From contig JAURZL010000001.1 of the NCBI GenBank assembly GCA_030653365.1, positions 124,001 to 188,000 of the forward strand: a DNA stretch of 64,000 nt, in the 5' to 3' direction. Below the pieces are notes generated by a model. That model had not been told where the DNA came from. It did not search any database and saw only the letters and a list, made by a program, of their open reading frames with translations. The position numbers and the translations under genes were made by a program. Positions 1-8,846 of the stretch are shown piece after piece. Positions within the stretch are counted from its first letter, which is position 1, and the number at the start of each line of letters is the position of its first letter. The DNA is from Anaerolineaceae bacterium (GTDB lineage Bacteria; Chloroflexota; Anaerolineae; Anaerolineales; Anaerolineaceae).

Positions 1-514
1 CCCTTACTATGTTCTCTACTTTTTGTAAAGTGTTGAATTTTAGAGAAGACATACTTGCTTCTTTATGAATTTGAAAAATAATTTCACCTTCTTTTGAAGA
101 AACTGCATGATTGTCTAGTACTACATTGATAAGAGAATTCCGATAAATATTTCTGGTTAAAAATGGATAAATATCTGGATTAGGTTCAAATGCAAAAATC
201 TTCCCGCTTTTTTCAACTAGGGGTGATGAAAGAATACAATATTCACCTAAGTGTGCTCCAATATCCACAAAAGTCATTCCTGGTTTAAGAAAATAATTTA
301 CAAAATATGCAATTTCAGGTTCGGAGTATCCTAAATAGTAAATCAATGCCCCAGCACCAAGCTTTGCTGTTTCTATTTTGCTGCCATTTGGTAAAGTTAA
401 TATCCAAGGAGATTTGTTGAATAACCAACGAGTTCGCCAAATAAACCTTTTTATGATTGCTTTCAAAGGGTTATTCATAAAATCTTCACGATTTAATAAA
501 GTAGAAAATCTCAT
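1..514 (-). CDS. FkbM-family methyltransferase (3' end cut by window edge)
   Basis: The minus strand is open from an ATG at 514 to the left edge, about 171 residues. It contains a typical FkbM/SAM-binding start: FVDIGAHLGEYCILSS (motif I) followed by FAFEPNPDIYPFL and, about 20 residues later, VVLDNHAVSSKEGEIIF, the usual spacing of the family. FkbM-type enzymes O-methylate sugars of polysaccharides and glycolipids, so the neighbouring O-antigen ligase-like genes fit a role in surface glycan decoration. The C-terminal part is outside the window. A second in-frame ATG at 478 has a slightly better upstream purine stretch (GTGAAGA) and could be the true start. The family call is by motif; the substrate is unknown. 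Confidence 0.85.
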   Translation of the reverse strand, partial: MRFSTLLNREDFMNNPLKAIIKRFIWRTRWLFNKSPWILTLPNGSKIETAKLGAGALIYYLGYSEPEIAYFVNYFLKPGMTFVDIGAHLGEYCILSSPLVEKSGKIFAFEPNPDIYPFLTRNIYRNSLINVVLDNHAVSSKEGEIIFQIHKEASMSSLKFNTLQKVENIVR

Positions 515-1088
515 TGTTAGGAAGTTTGGAGTTGTCAGATCAATTAATTGTGTGATTAAAAAGGTTATTATTTACTAATTGCTTTACTATTTATTATATT
601 ATTATTAACCCTTTAAGTTAAATTCAAAAAGGTTTTCTAAAAACTATTTAATTCGATTAAGGTTTTCATTATACCCAGTAGAATCTTAATTGCAAGCATT
701 CATTCGGATTATACAAGGTGCATTTTGTAGCAACCAAAACTTCTCGAATTATAACCACATTGATTGGAAAATCTGTTTCTCGAATAATCTCCAATGCCCA
801 ATGCTAATTCTATAGTAGCAATATTGGCATAATCCTCACACTAAACTATCAAATTTGGTTACCATCCTCAGTAATACTCATATAGGATAATTTCGTATTT
901 TTAAAAATTTTTCTTGACGGTTACCACTCACGTTTTCCTAACAGAATTTCTAGTACATGGATACAAGTCCATCTGGTATTCTGGTTGTTTTTTAAGTCAA
1001 CAACTATTTTTCATTTTCCTTGGTTGGTTGATCAGTCTTCAATAAGCTCTAAATGTACCTTCTCTTCCCAGGTTTTCAAAAGGTCTGC
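515..1088. other. AT-rich intergenic stretch, possibly decayed coding DNA
   Basis: No intact gene is visible in this 574-bp stretch. On the minus strand between about 870 and 670, short readable segments occur in different frames (for example CEDYANIATIELALGI and then RETDFPINVVIIREV). They would join only if one or two frameshifts and a stop were repaired. I do not recognise the product. It may be a remnant of a gene or chance. Confidence 0.3.
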
Positions 1089-3320
1089 TCATTCCTGCCA
1101 GATGGCAGGAATGGGGACATCCACCATCTGTGGAACAATCTCCATCGCCATGGCACTCATCCTGAACATGTTTGGTGCGTAATAAAGTACACCGAATGTT
1201 CCTGGGCCATAAATTCCATAATGATTGTATTGTGTAATTATTTGTTCTCTACTCTCCTCAGCCAACTTATAATCACCAATTTCTTCATAGTATTTCACCC
1301 ATAACCAATCTGTTTCAATTCTATCCTGAGGGGAATTTACATACGCCAATTCTGAATTCTGAAGTGTTTTTTTTGCGCCTTCCAAATCACCCTGGTGGAT
1401 TTGTGCACTTGCCAGTTGGTTAAATGCCCAGTTAACTTGTTGATTATTCTGCCATGTTTGATAAGCCTCTTCGAAGGAAATTGGACCAGGTGCTGGATTG
1501 TCTTTCATCCAATTATTAATGAATGAATCCCGTAAATCAGTTTCATGCCAGAAATCAGATGTTGACCATTCAGGATTGAGGGAAAGTGTTTGTTGATAAG
1601 CCACCTGAGCATTTTCAAGTTCACCATTTTGTTCCAGAATGAAACCCAGATTCAAGCTATAAAGAGGTGTTCCTGGAGCAAGCTCGACAGCACGTTTTGC
1701 AGCCTCAGAAGCATTAACCAGATCATTATTAGAAATATGCAGCGCAGCCAGATTTGCATGATTTAAAGCAAAAGCAGGCTCAAGTTGAATAGTCTTTTTT
1801 AATTCGGTGATAGCTTCATCCAGTTTGTTCGCATCCCCTTTATCAGCCAGAACAGCGGCAATGAGTGAAAGTTGTTGGTGGGTGATTGCATTTAAAGGGT
1901 CGCGTTTGACCGCTGTTTGGAATTTTTCATAGGCCGAACCCCATTGATTCTGATTGGCAAACGCCACGCCCTGATAATGAGGTGTAATTGTCCAGATACC
2001 AAACCAGGAAGAGCCAATCAGGATCAACACCCACCAGGGACGACCGGAAGAAGGCATTTTGGGCATTGATGATGGTTGTGCGATGGCAACTCCTGTCAGA
2101 ATTGTCATCGGCCAGAAAAGGGATACTTCCAGGTTGAACGAATCAAAAATGCTATGGATGAAAAAAGAAACACAGTACGCGAGAATTCCCACCATATAAA
2201 TTTTTTCTTTTGATTGGTTAAAATTGATTTTGAACTTGCGTGAATAGGCAATGCTGAATGTAACGGCTGCGATAAACCCGACAATCCCCATCTCGCCCAA
2301 CAAATTGTGATACATGCCATGGGGATGTACGTACACGGTATTTGGTGGAGCGGAATTTTCCAACAAAAAAGCGGTTCCGTAGGTGAACTGCCCCTGGCCA
2401 AAAAACGGATTTTGCTTGAAAGCTGTAATCGCTGGTCCCCATAAACCACTCCGGGAAGTTAGAATACTGCCATGGGTGGGGTGAATGGCTTTATTATATA
2501 GCAGGTTTCCCCCGAAACTGACCACAACAAGCACAAGAATAATACTGGCAGAAAATAGCCATTTATTTTTCACGATTTTTTGAAACCAGTATTTAAGGAA
2601 CATTTTTTGGGTTGTAAAAAAGAAGATTCCCCACACGATCAACCCAAAGAACATGCCTAACCATCCTCCTCGGGATGATGTCAGATAGAGTTCGAGCATT
2701 GTGAGAAATAGTATGATTGCTAACAAAACCTTTGTGATATTCTTTTTTTCTTTGAATAATAAGGTTAATGCCATATGAAAAGCCAGATACATATAGGGAG
2801 CAATTAAATTGGCATTACCTGGACGAAAATTGATATAGGGGATCCATTGTCCAGGATTAACAGTTATCCAATTCAAATACCAGGAAATCACATCTCTCAA
2901 GCTGATAACCAATATGAAGGTGCCCATGATTACGAAACCACTTATGAACCACTGAATCTTCCAACCACGATGTATTAAATCGTAAGAAAGTAAAAAGAGA
3001 AGCAAACCAGCCAACATAAAAAACATCTGGCTGATGGATCTTCTTGGATCAATTGAGAGGATTAACGAAATCGAATAAGCTGCCAACCAAAGAAATAAGA
3101 ATGGTTTTAAAGGGGTAGGAGAATGCTTTTTTGATATAAACCAAATTCCTCCAATTGTGGTAAGGAAAATAGCAAAGAATATCAACATTCGATATTGGAT
3201 AAAAGATTGTGTGAAACCATATATTAAAATTAGAATTGACATGTAAACACTAATTTTTTTGAGTAAACTGATACCTTCTGGTGAAAATTTAAAATTTCCC
3301 AATTTTGTTGTTATTGCCAT
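1089..3320 (-). CDS. O-antigen ligase-like membrane protein with C-terminal TPR repeats (copy 2)
   Basis: About 743 residues. The first ~440 are mostly hydrophobic (about ten or more membrane segments) and contain the Wzy_C-type loop, with FGQGQFTYG followed by HPHGMYHNLLGEMGIVGF. The remaining ~300 are soluble and hold TPR repeats (for example ALNHANLAALHISNNDLVNASEAAKRAVELAPG). O-antigen ligases/polymerases join or polymerise polysaccharide on lipid carriers at the outer face of the membrane; the TPR part probably binds a partner. It is a close paralog of the gene immediately upstream, with the same domain order and the same C-terminal YGPGTFG...PNMFRMSAMAMEIVPQMV ending. I chose the ATG at 3320, which overlaps the upstream stop by 10 bp; a TTG at 3350 is the only longer option. 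Exact substrate unknown. Confidence 0.85.
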   Translation of the reverse strand: MAITTKLGNFKFSPEGISLLKKISVYMSILILIYGFTQSFIQYRMLIFFAIFLTTIGGIWFISKKHSPTPLKPFLFLWLAAYSISLILSIDPRRSISQMFFMLAGLLLFLLSYDLIHRGWKIQWFISGFVIMGTFILVISLRDVISWYLNWITVNPGQWIPYINFRPGNANLIAPYMYLAFHMALTLLFKEKKNITKVLLAIILFLTMLELYLTSSRGGWLGMFFGLIVWGIFFFTTQKMFLKYWFQKIVKNKWLFSASIILVLVVVSFGGNLLYNKAIHPTHGSILTSRSGLWGPAITAFKQNPFFGQGQFTYGTAFLLENSAPPNTVYVHPHGMYHNLLGEMGIVGFIAAVTFSIAYSRKFKINFNQSKEKIYMVGILAYCVSFFIHSIFDSFNLEVSLFWPMTILTGVAIAQPSSMPKMPSSGRPWWVLILIGSSWFGIWTITPHYQGVAFANQNQWGSAYEKFQTAVKRDPLNAITHQQLSLIAAVLADKGDANKLDEAITELKKTIQLEPAFALNHANLAALHISNNDLVNASEAAKRAVELAPGTPLYSLNLGFILEQNGELENAQVAYQQTLSLNPEWSTSDFWHETDLRDSFINNWMKDNPAPGPISFEEAYQTWQNNQQVNWAFNQLASAQIHQGDLEGAKKTLQNSELAYVNSPQDRIETDWLWVKYYEEIGDYKLAEESREQIITQYNHYGIYGPGTFGVLYYAPNMFRMSAMAMEIVPQMVDVPIPAIWQE

Positions 3321-5557
3321 TCTTGTAATCCATTTTCCCGTTTTAACCAAACATTTGATAATGGCATTTCCACCATCTGCGGCACAATCTCCAGAGCCAT
3401 GGCACTCATGCGGAATAAATTTGGGGCGTATTGGAGCAAGCCAAAAGTACCAGGTCCATATACCCCATACTGAGAAAATCGAACAATCGTTATGTTACCG
3501 ATTTCAATGGCTTTCTTAAACTCACCTGTTTGTGCATAATATTCTGCCCATATCCATTGTGTTTCCAGCAAATCTACACTGGTATTAACATAAGCCAGGC
3601 CGGCATTTTCTAAAGACCGTCTGGCTGATTCCAATTCACCTGAATCGAGTTGAGCCTTTGCCAAACCATTATATGCCCAACTAAAATGTTTGTTGGCATT
3701 CAGAATTTCTTGAGCCTCTGATAAATTTACTTGAGTCTGGGTTGGTTGTACTTTTATCCAACGATTAAGGGTATCCATTCTCAGCGATGTTTCCTTCCAG
3801 AAACTGGCAGTCGACCAATCAGGCTTGAGATCCAATGTTTTAATATAGGCTAATTGTGCCTGGTCATTTTCTCCTATTTGTTCCAGAAGAAAACCTGAAT
3901 TAAGCGTAAACAATGGTACTGCGGGAGCTAATTCGACGGCTTTTTGTGCAAATCGAATAGCCTCATCTATTTCATTATTCTCAAAATAGAGTACAGCCAG
4001 GTTGGCGTGATTGAGCGCCCAGGATGGTTCAAGTTGGATGGTGGTTTCCAATTCCTGGATGGCTACAGAAAGAAGGTTTTGATTCCCCTCTTCCACCAGT
4101 ACCGCTGCGCTGAGAGCAAGCTGCTGGTGCGCCAATGCATTGCCCGGATCTCGTTGGACGGCTTGCTGGAAAGTATCATACGCTTGCTGCCATTGGTTCC
4201 GATTGGCAAGATCGACTGCCTGGTAATACGGGGTGATTGTCCAGACCCCCAGCCAGGCAAAGCCAATCAGGGTTAATACCCCCCAAGGGCGGGTTTTCGA
4301 TTGAGTTTTGATTTGTGAAGATGGCTGGGCAATGGCTGCACCTGCCAGAATTGCCAACGGCCAGAGCATAGCGGGTTTGGTATGGTAGGCATCGAAAACA
4401 TTGTGCACAGCACAGGAGACGATAAAGGCAAAGATCCCCAGCATGGCAAGTTTGTTCTGGGATTTCGCAAAAACAGCCCTAAATTTGCGGAAATAGGCGA
4501 TCATGAATAGCAAAGCTGCTATTAATCCGGCAATGCCCATTTCACCCAACAGATTCAAATATAGGCTATGAGCATGTTGATGAAAACCCATAGGGGGGGT
4601 TGAATTCTCGCGTAAAAATGAACTGGCGAAAGTAAATTGTCCTTGTCCAAATAGAGGATGTTCCAGAAATGTATCGATGGCTGGTCCCCAATACCCATCC
4701 CGTGCCGAGAAAACACTGCCGTGAGTGGGGTGCACTGCTTGTTTATAAAGCAGGAAGCCTCCAATCAAAATGACAACTGAAATGATCAATATGGATGCTA
4801 TAAAAATAAATTTATTCGCCATTAATTTTTGCAGGCTGGTCTTTATGAAAATTCTGGCAGTAAAGAAAAAGTACAATCCCCAGATCATTAAGCCAAAGAA
4901 CATCCCCAGCCAGCCTCCCCGCGAAGAGGTCAGGTAGAGGACCATCATGGCTAAAAACATGATGATTGCCAATCCAAATCGGGTGGTTTTCTTTTTGGCC
5001 TTAATGAATAAGGGGATTCCACTGTGGAAGGTTAAAATCATAAAGGGTGGCATTAAGTTGCCAGTTGATAGGCGGTAGGTTATATCTGGAAACCATTGAC
5101 CGGGGTTGTTGCTGATCCAGCGCAGATACCAGGATCCTGCTTCGTATAAGCTGAAGATGATGATAATTACGCCCACATACAGGAAAGCTTTCAGGAAGAG
5201 ATCGATATCCCAGCCTCGACTGACCAGATCATACGTCAGTAAAAATAGGAAGACCCCAATCAACATCAGGAACATCTGGGTCAGCGATCTGCGGGGATCG
5301 ATGGAGAGGATAACCGAAGTGAAGTAAGCAACCAGCCAAATCAAAATATAAGGCTTGAGCGGGGTGGCGACTTTTTGTCCGGTGAGTAACCAGACGGCAC
5401 CGAGCAATGTCAGAAATCCTGCGAGAAAGAAAACGATTCGATACTGGGTGAGAGAATAGGTAAAACCAACTACAAAGATGAAAGTAGAAATGGTTAAGAA
5501 AACAACCGCTTCTTTCAGTAAGTTCTGACCTTTAGGGGAGAAAGATAATTTATTCAT
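3311..5557 (-). CDS. O-antigen ligase-like membrane protein with C-terminal TPR repeats (copy 1)
   Basis: 748 residues starting MNKLSFSPKGQ. The N-terminal membrane domain (about residues 15-445) carries the Wzy_C signature, with FGQGQFTFASSFL followed by QHAHSLYLNLLGEMGIAGL. A TPR region follows (NALAHQQLALSAA, ALNHANLAVLYFENNEIDEA). It is likely to act in export-side assembly of a surface polysaccharide. Its stop overlaps the start of the downstream paralog, so the two are co-translated and arose by tandem duplication; they differ throughout, so the duplication is not recent. The nearby FkbM methyltransferase supports a glycan locus. Whether it ligates or polymerises, and on which substrate, cannot be read from the sequence. 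Confidence 0.87.
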   Translation of the reverse strand: MNKLSFSPKGQNLLKEAVVFLTISTFIFVVGFTYSLTQYRIVFFLAGFLTLLGAVWLLTGQKVATPLKPYILIWLVAYFTSVILSIDPRRSLTQMFLMLIGVFLFLLTYDLVSRGWDIDLFLKAFLYVGVIIIIFSLYEAGSWYLRWISNNPGQWFPDITYRLSTGNLMPPFMILTFHSGIPLFIKAKKKTTRFGLAIIMFLAMMVLYLTSSRGGWLGMFFGLMIWGLYFFFTARIFIKTSLQKLMANKFIFIASILIISVVILIGGFLLYKQAVHPTHGSVFSARDGYWGPAIDTFLEHPLFGQGQFTFASSFLRENSTPPMGFHQHAHSLYLNLLGEMGIAGLIAALLFMIAYFRKFRAVFAKSQNKLAMLGIFAFIVSCAVHNVFDAYHTKPAMLWPLAILAGAAIAQPSSQIKTQSKTRPWGVLTLIGFAWLGVWTITPYYQAVDLANRNQWQQAYDTFQQAVQRDPGNALAHQQLALSAAVLVEEGNQNLLSVAIQELETTIQLEPSWALNHANLAVLYFENNEIDEAIRFAQKAVELAPAVPLFTLNSGFLLEQIGENDQAQLAYIKTLDLKPDWSTASFWKETSLRMDTLNRWIKVQPTQTQVNLSEAQEILNANKHFSWAYNGLAKAQLDSGELESARRSLENAGLAYVNTSVDLLETQWIWAEYYAQTGEFKKAIEIGNITIVRFSQYGVYGPGTFGLLQYAPNLFRMSAMALEIVPQMVEMPLSNVWLKRENGLQEWQ

Positions 5558-5941
5558 AAATTTTGCTCAAAGCTGACAGCTAAAAATTTCCTTTGCGTCT
5601 TCTTCTTTATCTTTGCGCTTTTGCGTCCTAATTTTTTCCTTAACAACTCATGAGCTCATCAGCTTAATAACTGCTTGTTGGCACGCTCCGCCCTTATGAC
5701 AATTTTTAGCTCGTACCCTAGGGTATGATATAGCTGGTAGCTCGTAGCTCGTAGGTCATAGATAATTGGAATCGGTGGTGAATTGACACCACTTCTTTAT
5801 TATAGTGATTTTGTTACAAGATTGCTGCCAATGTTTTTGATAAGATTGGGATTTTCTCCCCCTGCTTCACCTTTTTCCACACTCCTGCATACTTCTGCTT
5901 ATACTTGGGATCCAATTCTAACTCGATCAATTATTGAGCCA
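5558..5941. repeat. Gene-free tract with short dispersed/tandem repeat words
   Basis: There is no gene here. The left part carries the word TTTGCGTC/TTTGCGC three times (CCTTTGCGTCTTC, ATCTTTGCGCT, TTTTGCGTCCT, about 5590-5630). The middle holds AGCT-centred words (GAGCTCATCAGCTTA, then TAGCTGGTAGCTCGTAGCTCGTAGG at about 5730-5755) and the small palindrome CCCTAGGG. Such word tracts look like spacer repeats scattered through a genome. I see no promoter for the upstream pair that I would defend. Confidence 0.5.
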
Positions 5942-6460
5942 TTACCTTAATTCCATGATCATGTGAATGTCATCAGGTTCCAATGCATACAGCTCCGGGT
6001 GCACATTCTGGGTGGGGACAAATCCCTGACTGATGTAGAATCCGACCGCGGATTTGGACTCAGTGGCGGATACATACAGTCGTTTGTGACCGTCGGAAAT
6101 CGCCTGTTGGATCAGGAGTTGTGTCATATGGGAAGCAATTCCTTGCTGACGGTGGTTTTTGTCCACAAAAAGGGCATCCAGCTGCGCCATGTCTTCGGTC
6201 AGGAATGGACGATAGACGATGATACCCACCATCACCTTACCTTTAAAGGCTCCCCAGGCTTTGACGCCTGGAAGGGGGAGTAAGCTCGCCCAATTTCCTT
6301 GCCAGGTATCGGCAGTTCGCGGCGGACGATCCCAGATCAGCGGTTTGGTGACCAGTTCCCCATCCTGCCAGAGATAGATCAACTCGCCATGTTCGGAGAT
6401 ATCCACTTCCAGGATGTGCTGGTAGATTTCATTGATTGTGATTTCGCGATAGGTAATCAT
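5942..6460 (-). CDS. GNAT-family N-acetyltransferase
   Basis: 172 residues. The acetyl-CoA binding motif A is clear: QLDALFVDKNHRQQGIASHM, with a glutamine-glycine pair (RQQGIA) in the pyrophosphate loop, followed by motif B-like YVSATESKSAVGFYISQGF. GNAT enzymes transfer an acetyl group from acetyl-CoA to an amine; the substrate cannot be inferred. The start is the ATG at 6460, placed 5 bases after GAGGAAG; the codon before it is TTG. The gene faces away from the toxin-antitoxin operon, so the 130-bp gap is shared by two promoters. Confidence 0.85.
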   Translation of the reverse strand: MITYREITINEIYQHILEVDISEHGELIYLWQDGELVTKPLIWDRPPRTADTWQGNWASLLPLPGVKAWGAFKGKVMVGIIVYRPFLTEDMAQLDALFVDKNHRQQGIASHMTQLLIQQAISDGHKRLYVSATESKSAVGFYISQGFVPTQNVHPELYALEPDDIHMIMELR

Positions 6461-6536
6461 CAAAACTTCCTCGAATAAATTGTTAGATCTTGTTATTATA
6501 ATAATATTTTCTAAAAGAAAAGGATTATCAAAAATC

Positions 6537-6576
6537 TTGACAAATTTATTACAAACATGTACAGTATATCTGTACA
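6537..6576 (+). promoter_or_regulatory. Sigma70 promoter and YefM-type operator of the toxin-antitoxin operon
   Basis: A -35 box TTGACA (6537-6542), 17-bp spacer and TACAGT -10 box (6560-6565) lie just before the antitoxin. The palindromic hexamer TGTACA occurs twice (6558-6563 and 6571-6576), 13 bp apart, with one copy over the -10 and the other at the start of transcription. TGTACA cores in pairs are the known operator of YefM-YoeB in E. coli, so the antitoxin or its toxin complex probably represses here. Confidence 0.75.
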
Positions 6577-6588
6577 GATTGGAGATAA

Positions 6589-6867
6589 ATGACTATTCAA
6601 ACGACTTATACACAGGCACGTGGTGGTTTAGCAAAACTATTGGATCAGGTAACTCACGATAAAGAAGTTGTTGTGATTCAACGACGTGGAGAAGAAGATG
6701 TAGCGATGATCGCAGCTTCAGAGTTGGAAGCGTTATTGGAAACAGCTTATCTCTTACGATCTCCTGCAAATGCTGAAAGATTACTTTCTGCTTTAGGCCG
6801 TGCACTTAAAAATGAAAACCAACCTCAATCACTCGAATCATTGCGGCATGAGCTAAATCTTGAGTAA
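6589..6867 (+). CDS. yefM: Type II antitoxin, Phd/YefM family
   Basis: 92 residues. The N-terminal YefM/Phd DNA-binding fold is visible (TYTQARGGLAKLLDQV, then VVVIQRRGEEDVAMIAASELEALLETAYLL), and the C-terminal half (SPANAERLLSALGRALKN) matches the toxin-binding region of YefM proteins. It neutralises the YoeB toxin encoded directly downstream and autoregulates the operon. Start ATG at 6589, preceded by GGAG 5 bases upstream. The promoter with paired TGTACA operators is immediately upstream. The stop overlaps the toxin start by 8 bp. Confidence 0.92.
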   Translation: MTIQTTYTQARGGLAKLLDQVTHDKEVVVIQRRGEEDVAMIAASELEALLETAYLLRSPANAERLLSALGRALKNENQPQSLESLRHELNLE

Positions 6868-7129
6868 AAAGGAATATCTTGCTGTATTTGATCGTGTTTT
6901 TATTGAAGATTTAAGATATTGGGTAGAAACGGATCGAAAGATTGCGCTCAAAGCCTTTGAATTAATCGAAGCCATTTTGCGTGATCCATTTGTTGGTATT
7001 GGTAAACCTGAACCACTAAGATATCTTCATTCTGGAGCCTGGTCGCGAAGAATCACACGAGAACATCGGATTGTATATTTAGTTCGTGATGGTCAAATTG
7101 ACTTTTTGCAAGCCAGGTACCATTATTAA
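6860..7129 (+). CDS. yoeB: Type II toxin, YoeB/Txe family mRNA interferase
   Basis: 89 residues with near-complete YoeB signatures: DPFVGIGKPEPLRYL, GAWSRRITREHRIVYLV and the terminal ARYHY. YoeB toxins bind the ribosome and cleave mRNA at the A site; the conserved Glu (EPL region), Arg (RRI/EHR) and the His of the C-terminal RYHY are all present, so the enzyme looks intact. The only reasonable start is TTG at 6860, overlapping the antitoxin stop by 8 bp, which implies translational coupling. A TTG start would also keep toxin output low relative to the antitoxin. Confidence 0.93.
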   Translation: MSKKEYLAVFDRVFIEDLRYWVETDRKIALKAFELIEAILRDPFVGIGKPEPLRYLHSGAWSRRITREHRIVYLVRDGQIDFLQARYHY

Positions 7130-7150
7130 ACTTATGGCCTTCAAAGGAAA

Positions 7151-7459
7151 TTAATCTTCCTCAAACTCCTTTAGCCCATTCAATCTATTCTTATGTGTTT
7201 TTGCATTCCTGATCTTTCGATTGGCGATGATCTCCTCTTCCGGGATTTCCAGATCATTTTCCATAAATTCCGGATCTTCGTTCGTGATTATGGCCTGGAT
7301 ATTTTTCTGAATTTGTTGTTTGCTTTTCATCTGTAGCCGGGCATAGGTCAGTTTTTCGTTAGAGATTTTCGCCTCTTCCGCTGCGATCACATCGTCATAA
7401 GCGTGTTGTTTTTTGTAAACCAGGTATTCAGTTCGAGTTATTTTTCTTTTTTTCTTCAT
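7151..7459 (-). CDS. Small charged hypothetical protein
   Basis: 102 residues, very rich in Lys, Glu and Asn, with no signal peptide or membrane segment. It starts MKKKRKITRTEYLVYKKQ, has a helical, coiled-coil-prone middle (KLTYARLQMKSKQQIQKNIQAI) and an acidic end (LKEFEED). It converges with the toxin gene (21 bp between the stops) and diverges from the Nudix gene. I do not recognise the family. The length, clean start and isolation from other frames support a real gene. Confidence 0.65.
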   Translation of the reverse strand: MKKKRKITRTEYLVYKKQHAYDDVIAAEEAKISNEKLTYARLQMKSKQQIQKNIQAIITNEDPEFMENDLEIPEEEIIANRKIRNAKTHKNRLNGLKEFEED

Positions 7460-7594
7460 GTTGTTCGAAGGTAGAAGGATTGGCTCTTTTATTGTAGATA
7501 TTTTACATCGAATCCAGTAATTTTTTCTACTATCTTGTGAAAATAAGATTGCTCAGGGTAGAATGAAACATCCGATTACCAGTAAAGGATTCTA

Positions 7595-8086
7595 ATGAAC
7601 CATCCCGACTTACTCTTCAAAACCAAAAATTATGTCTTCAGCTACCGTCTGGCAGGAGTGCTTATTAGAAATGGAAAGGTACTATTACAAAGAACCCTCA
7701 ACGATCCTGCTTATGCCTTTCCGGGTGGACATGCTACTTTTCCGGAAACCAATGCTGAAACATTGGTACGAGAATTCAAAGAGGAAATTTCTGCTATTAT
7801 TGAGGTGAAAGAATTGAAATGGGTGGGAGAAATCTTCTTTCCCTGGCAGGGGAAACCCTGTCAACAGATTTGTCTTTTTTATCAAATTGATCTCTTGGAT
7901 GAGACTCAAGTCCCAATGGATGGCAGTTTCCTTGCCAGGGAATCCTTTGATGGCAAGACTTTTGATCTGGAATTTTCCTGGATAGCGATTGATGATATTG
8001 ATACCATCCTGCTCTATCCACCTATTGCAAAACAGCTATTACACAACCTGGATGGGGGTGTGCAGCATTTTGTTTATCGAGAGTAA
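7595..8086 (+). CDS. Nudix hydrolase
   Basis: 163 residues. A full Nudix box is present at about residues 49-71 (G HATFP E TNAETLV REFKEEIS), with the REx2EE metal-binding core intact; the usual final Gly of the box is Ser. Nudix enzymes hydrolyse nucleoside diphosphates linked to another moiety. The short N-terminal strand (NYVFSYRLAGVLIRNGKVLLQR) is typical of the NUDIX domain used alone. Start ATG at 7595 after AAAGGA. It is the first gene of a short plus-strand run and has no obvious functional partner. Confidence 0.88.
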   Translation: MNHPDLLFKTKNYVFSYRLAGVLIRNGKVLLQRTLNDPAYAFPGGHATFPETNAETLVREFKEEISAIIEVKELKWVGEIFFPWQGKPCQQICLFYQIDLLDETQVPMDGSFLARESFDGKTFDLEFSWIAIDDIDTILLYPPIAKQLLHNLDGGVQHFVYRE

Positions 8087-8184
8087 TCTTTAGGATCTTT
8101 TTCCCATCAAATCATTGTTCATTTTTCGGCATTCTTTCCCACATCTGATCTACAATTAACCTATCCTTTCTTTTCAGGTGGTCA

Positions 8185-8841
8185 ATGATGAACGATTTAA
8201 CCCTTTCTCTGCTTGTGATTCTGGCTACTGGCCTGTTGGTTGTCATCATCTTTGTACTGGTACGCCGCAATCGCTCCGAGCAGGAGAAAAAGCTGGCACA
8301 AATGGCACTGGAGCGGGGTTGGAAGCTGGAAGTGGTGAAGGAGAGATTGGTTTATGGCCAACGCATTCGCCATAGTGACTGGGTGATTGAGTCGCTGACT
8401 GAGTCGAGCGGGAAACCAGAAGCGGAAGGCTCCAGCAATGTGATGGCTTCCACTGTTTGGAAAGCACCTGTCACCGGTAGTACCGTGCTGGTGGGTCCGC
8501 GTACTACTCAAATCAGCCTGGGTGGCTTTGGAGAGACCATCACCCGTCAATTGCTTCAAATGGCGTTAGGTGAGGAAGCAGAAGGATTGGAGGAGGTCAA
8601 AGCCGGTTCCCAAGAATTCCAGAAGCGCTATATGATCTGGGCAAAGGATCCCGAGGTGGTTCTACGCTTAATCAATCCGTTTTTCGAATCAACGTTATTG
8701 AATTGGCCAAAATATGCTCCCACGGTCAAGCGCACTGCAAAGGGACTGAGTGTCGAATTGCGTAATTTCAGTCTTAAAAAACCGGAGGAGATCGTAACTC
8801 TGGCAAAACTGGGAGATTTTTTATTAGCGCTTGATTTCTAA
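8185..8841 (+). CDS. Hypothetical single-pass membrane protein
   Basis: 218 residues. Residues ~5-27 form one membrane segment (LSLLVILATGLLVVIIFVLV) followed by a basic stop-transfer stretch (RRNRSEQEKK), so the ~190-residue soluble part is probably cytoplasmic. The soluble part contains no motif I recognise. Two adjacent ATG codons (8185, 8188) follow AGGTGG; the second has the better spacing. It converges with the esterase gene with only 5 bp between the stops. Confidence 0.75.
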   Translation: MMNDLTLSLLVILATGLLVVIIFVLVRRNRSEQEKKLAQMALERGWKLEVVKERLVYGQRIRHSDWVIESLTESSGKPEAEGSSNVMASTVWKAPVTGSTVLVGPRTTQISLGGFGETITRQLLQMALGEEAEGLEEVKAGSQEFQKRYMIWAKDPEVVLRLINPFFESTLLNWPKYAPTVKRTAKGLSVELRNFSLKKPEEIVTLAKLGDFLLALDF

Positions 8842-8846
8842 TTTTT

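Noticed and set aside
985..1304. Small plus-strand frames upstream of the first O-antigen ligase gene's end
   Set aside because: They overlap the 3' end of that gene in antisense and contain no motif.
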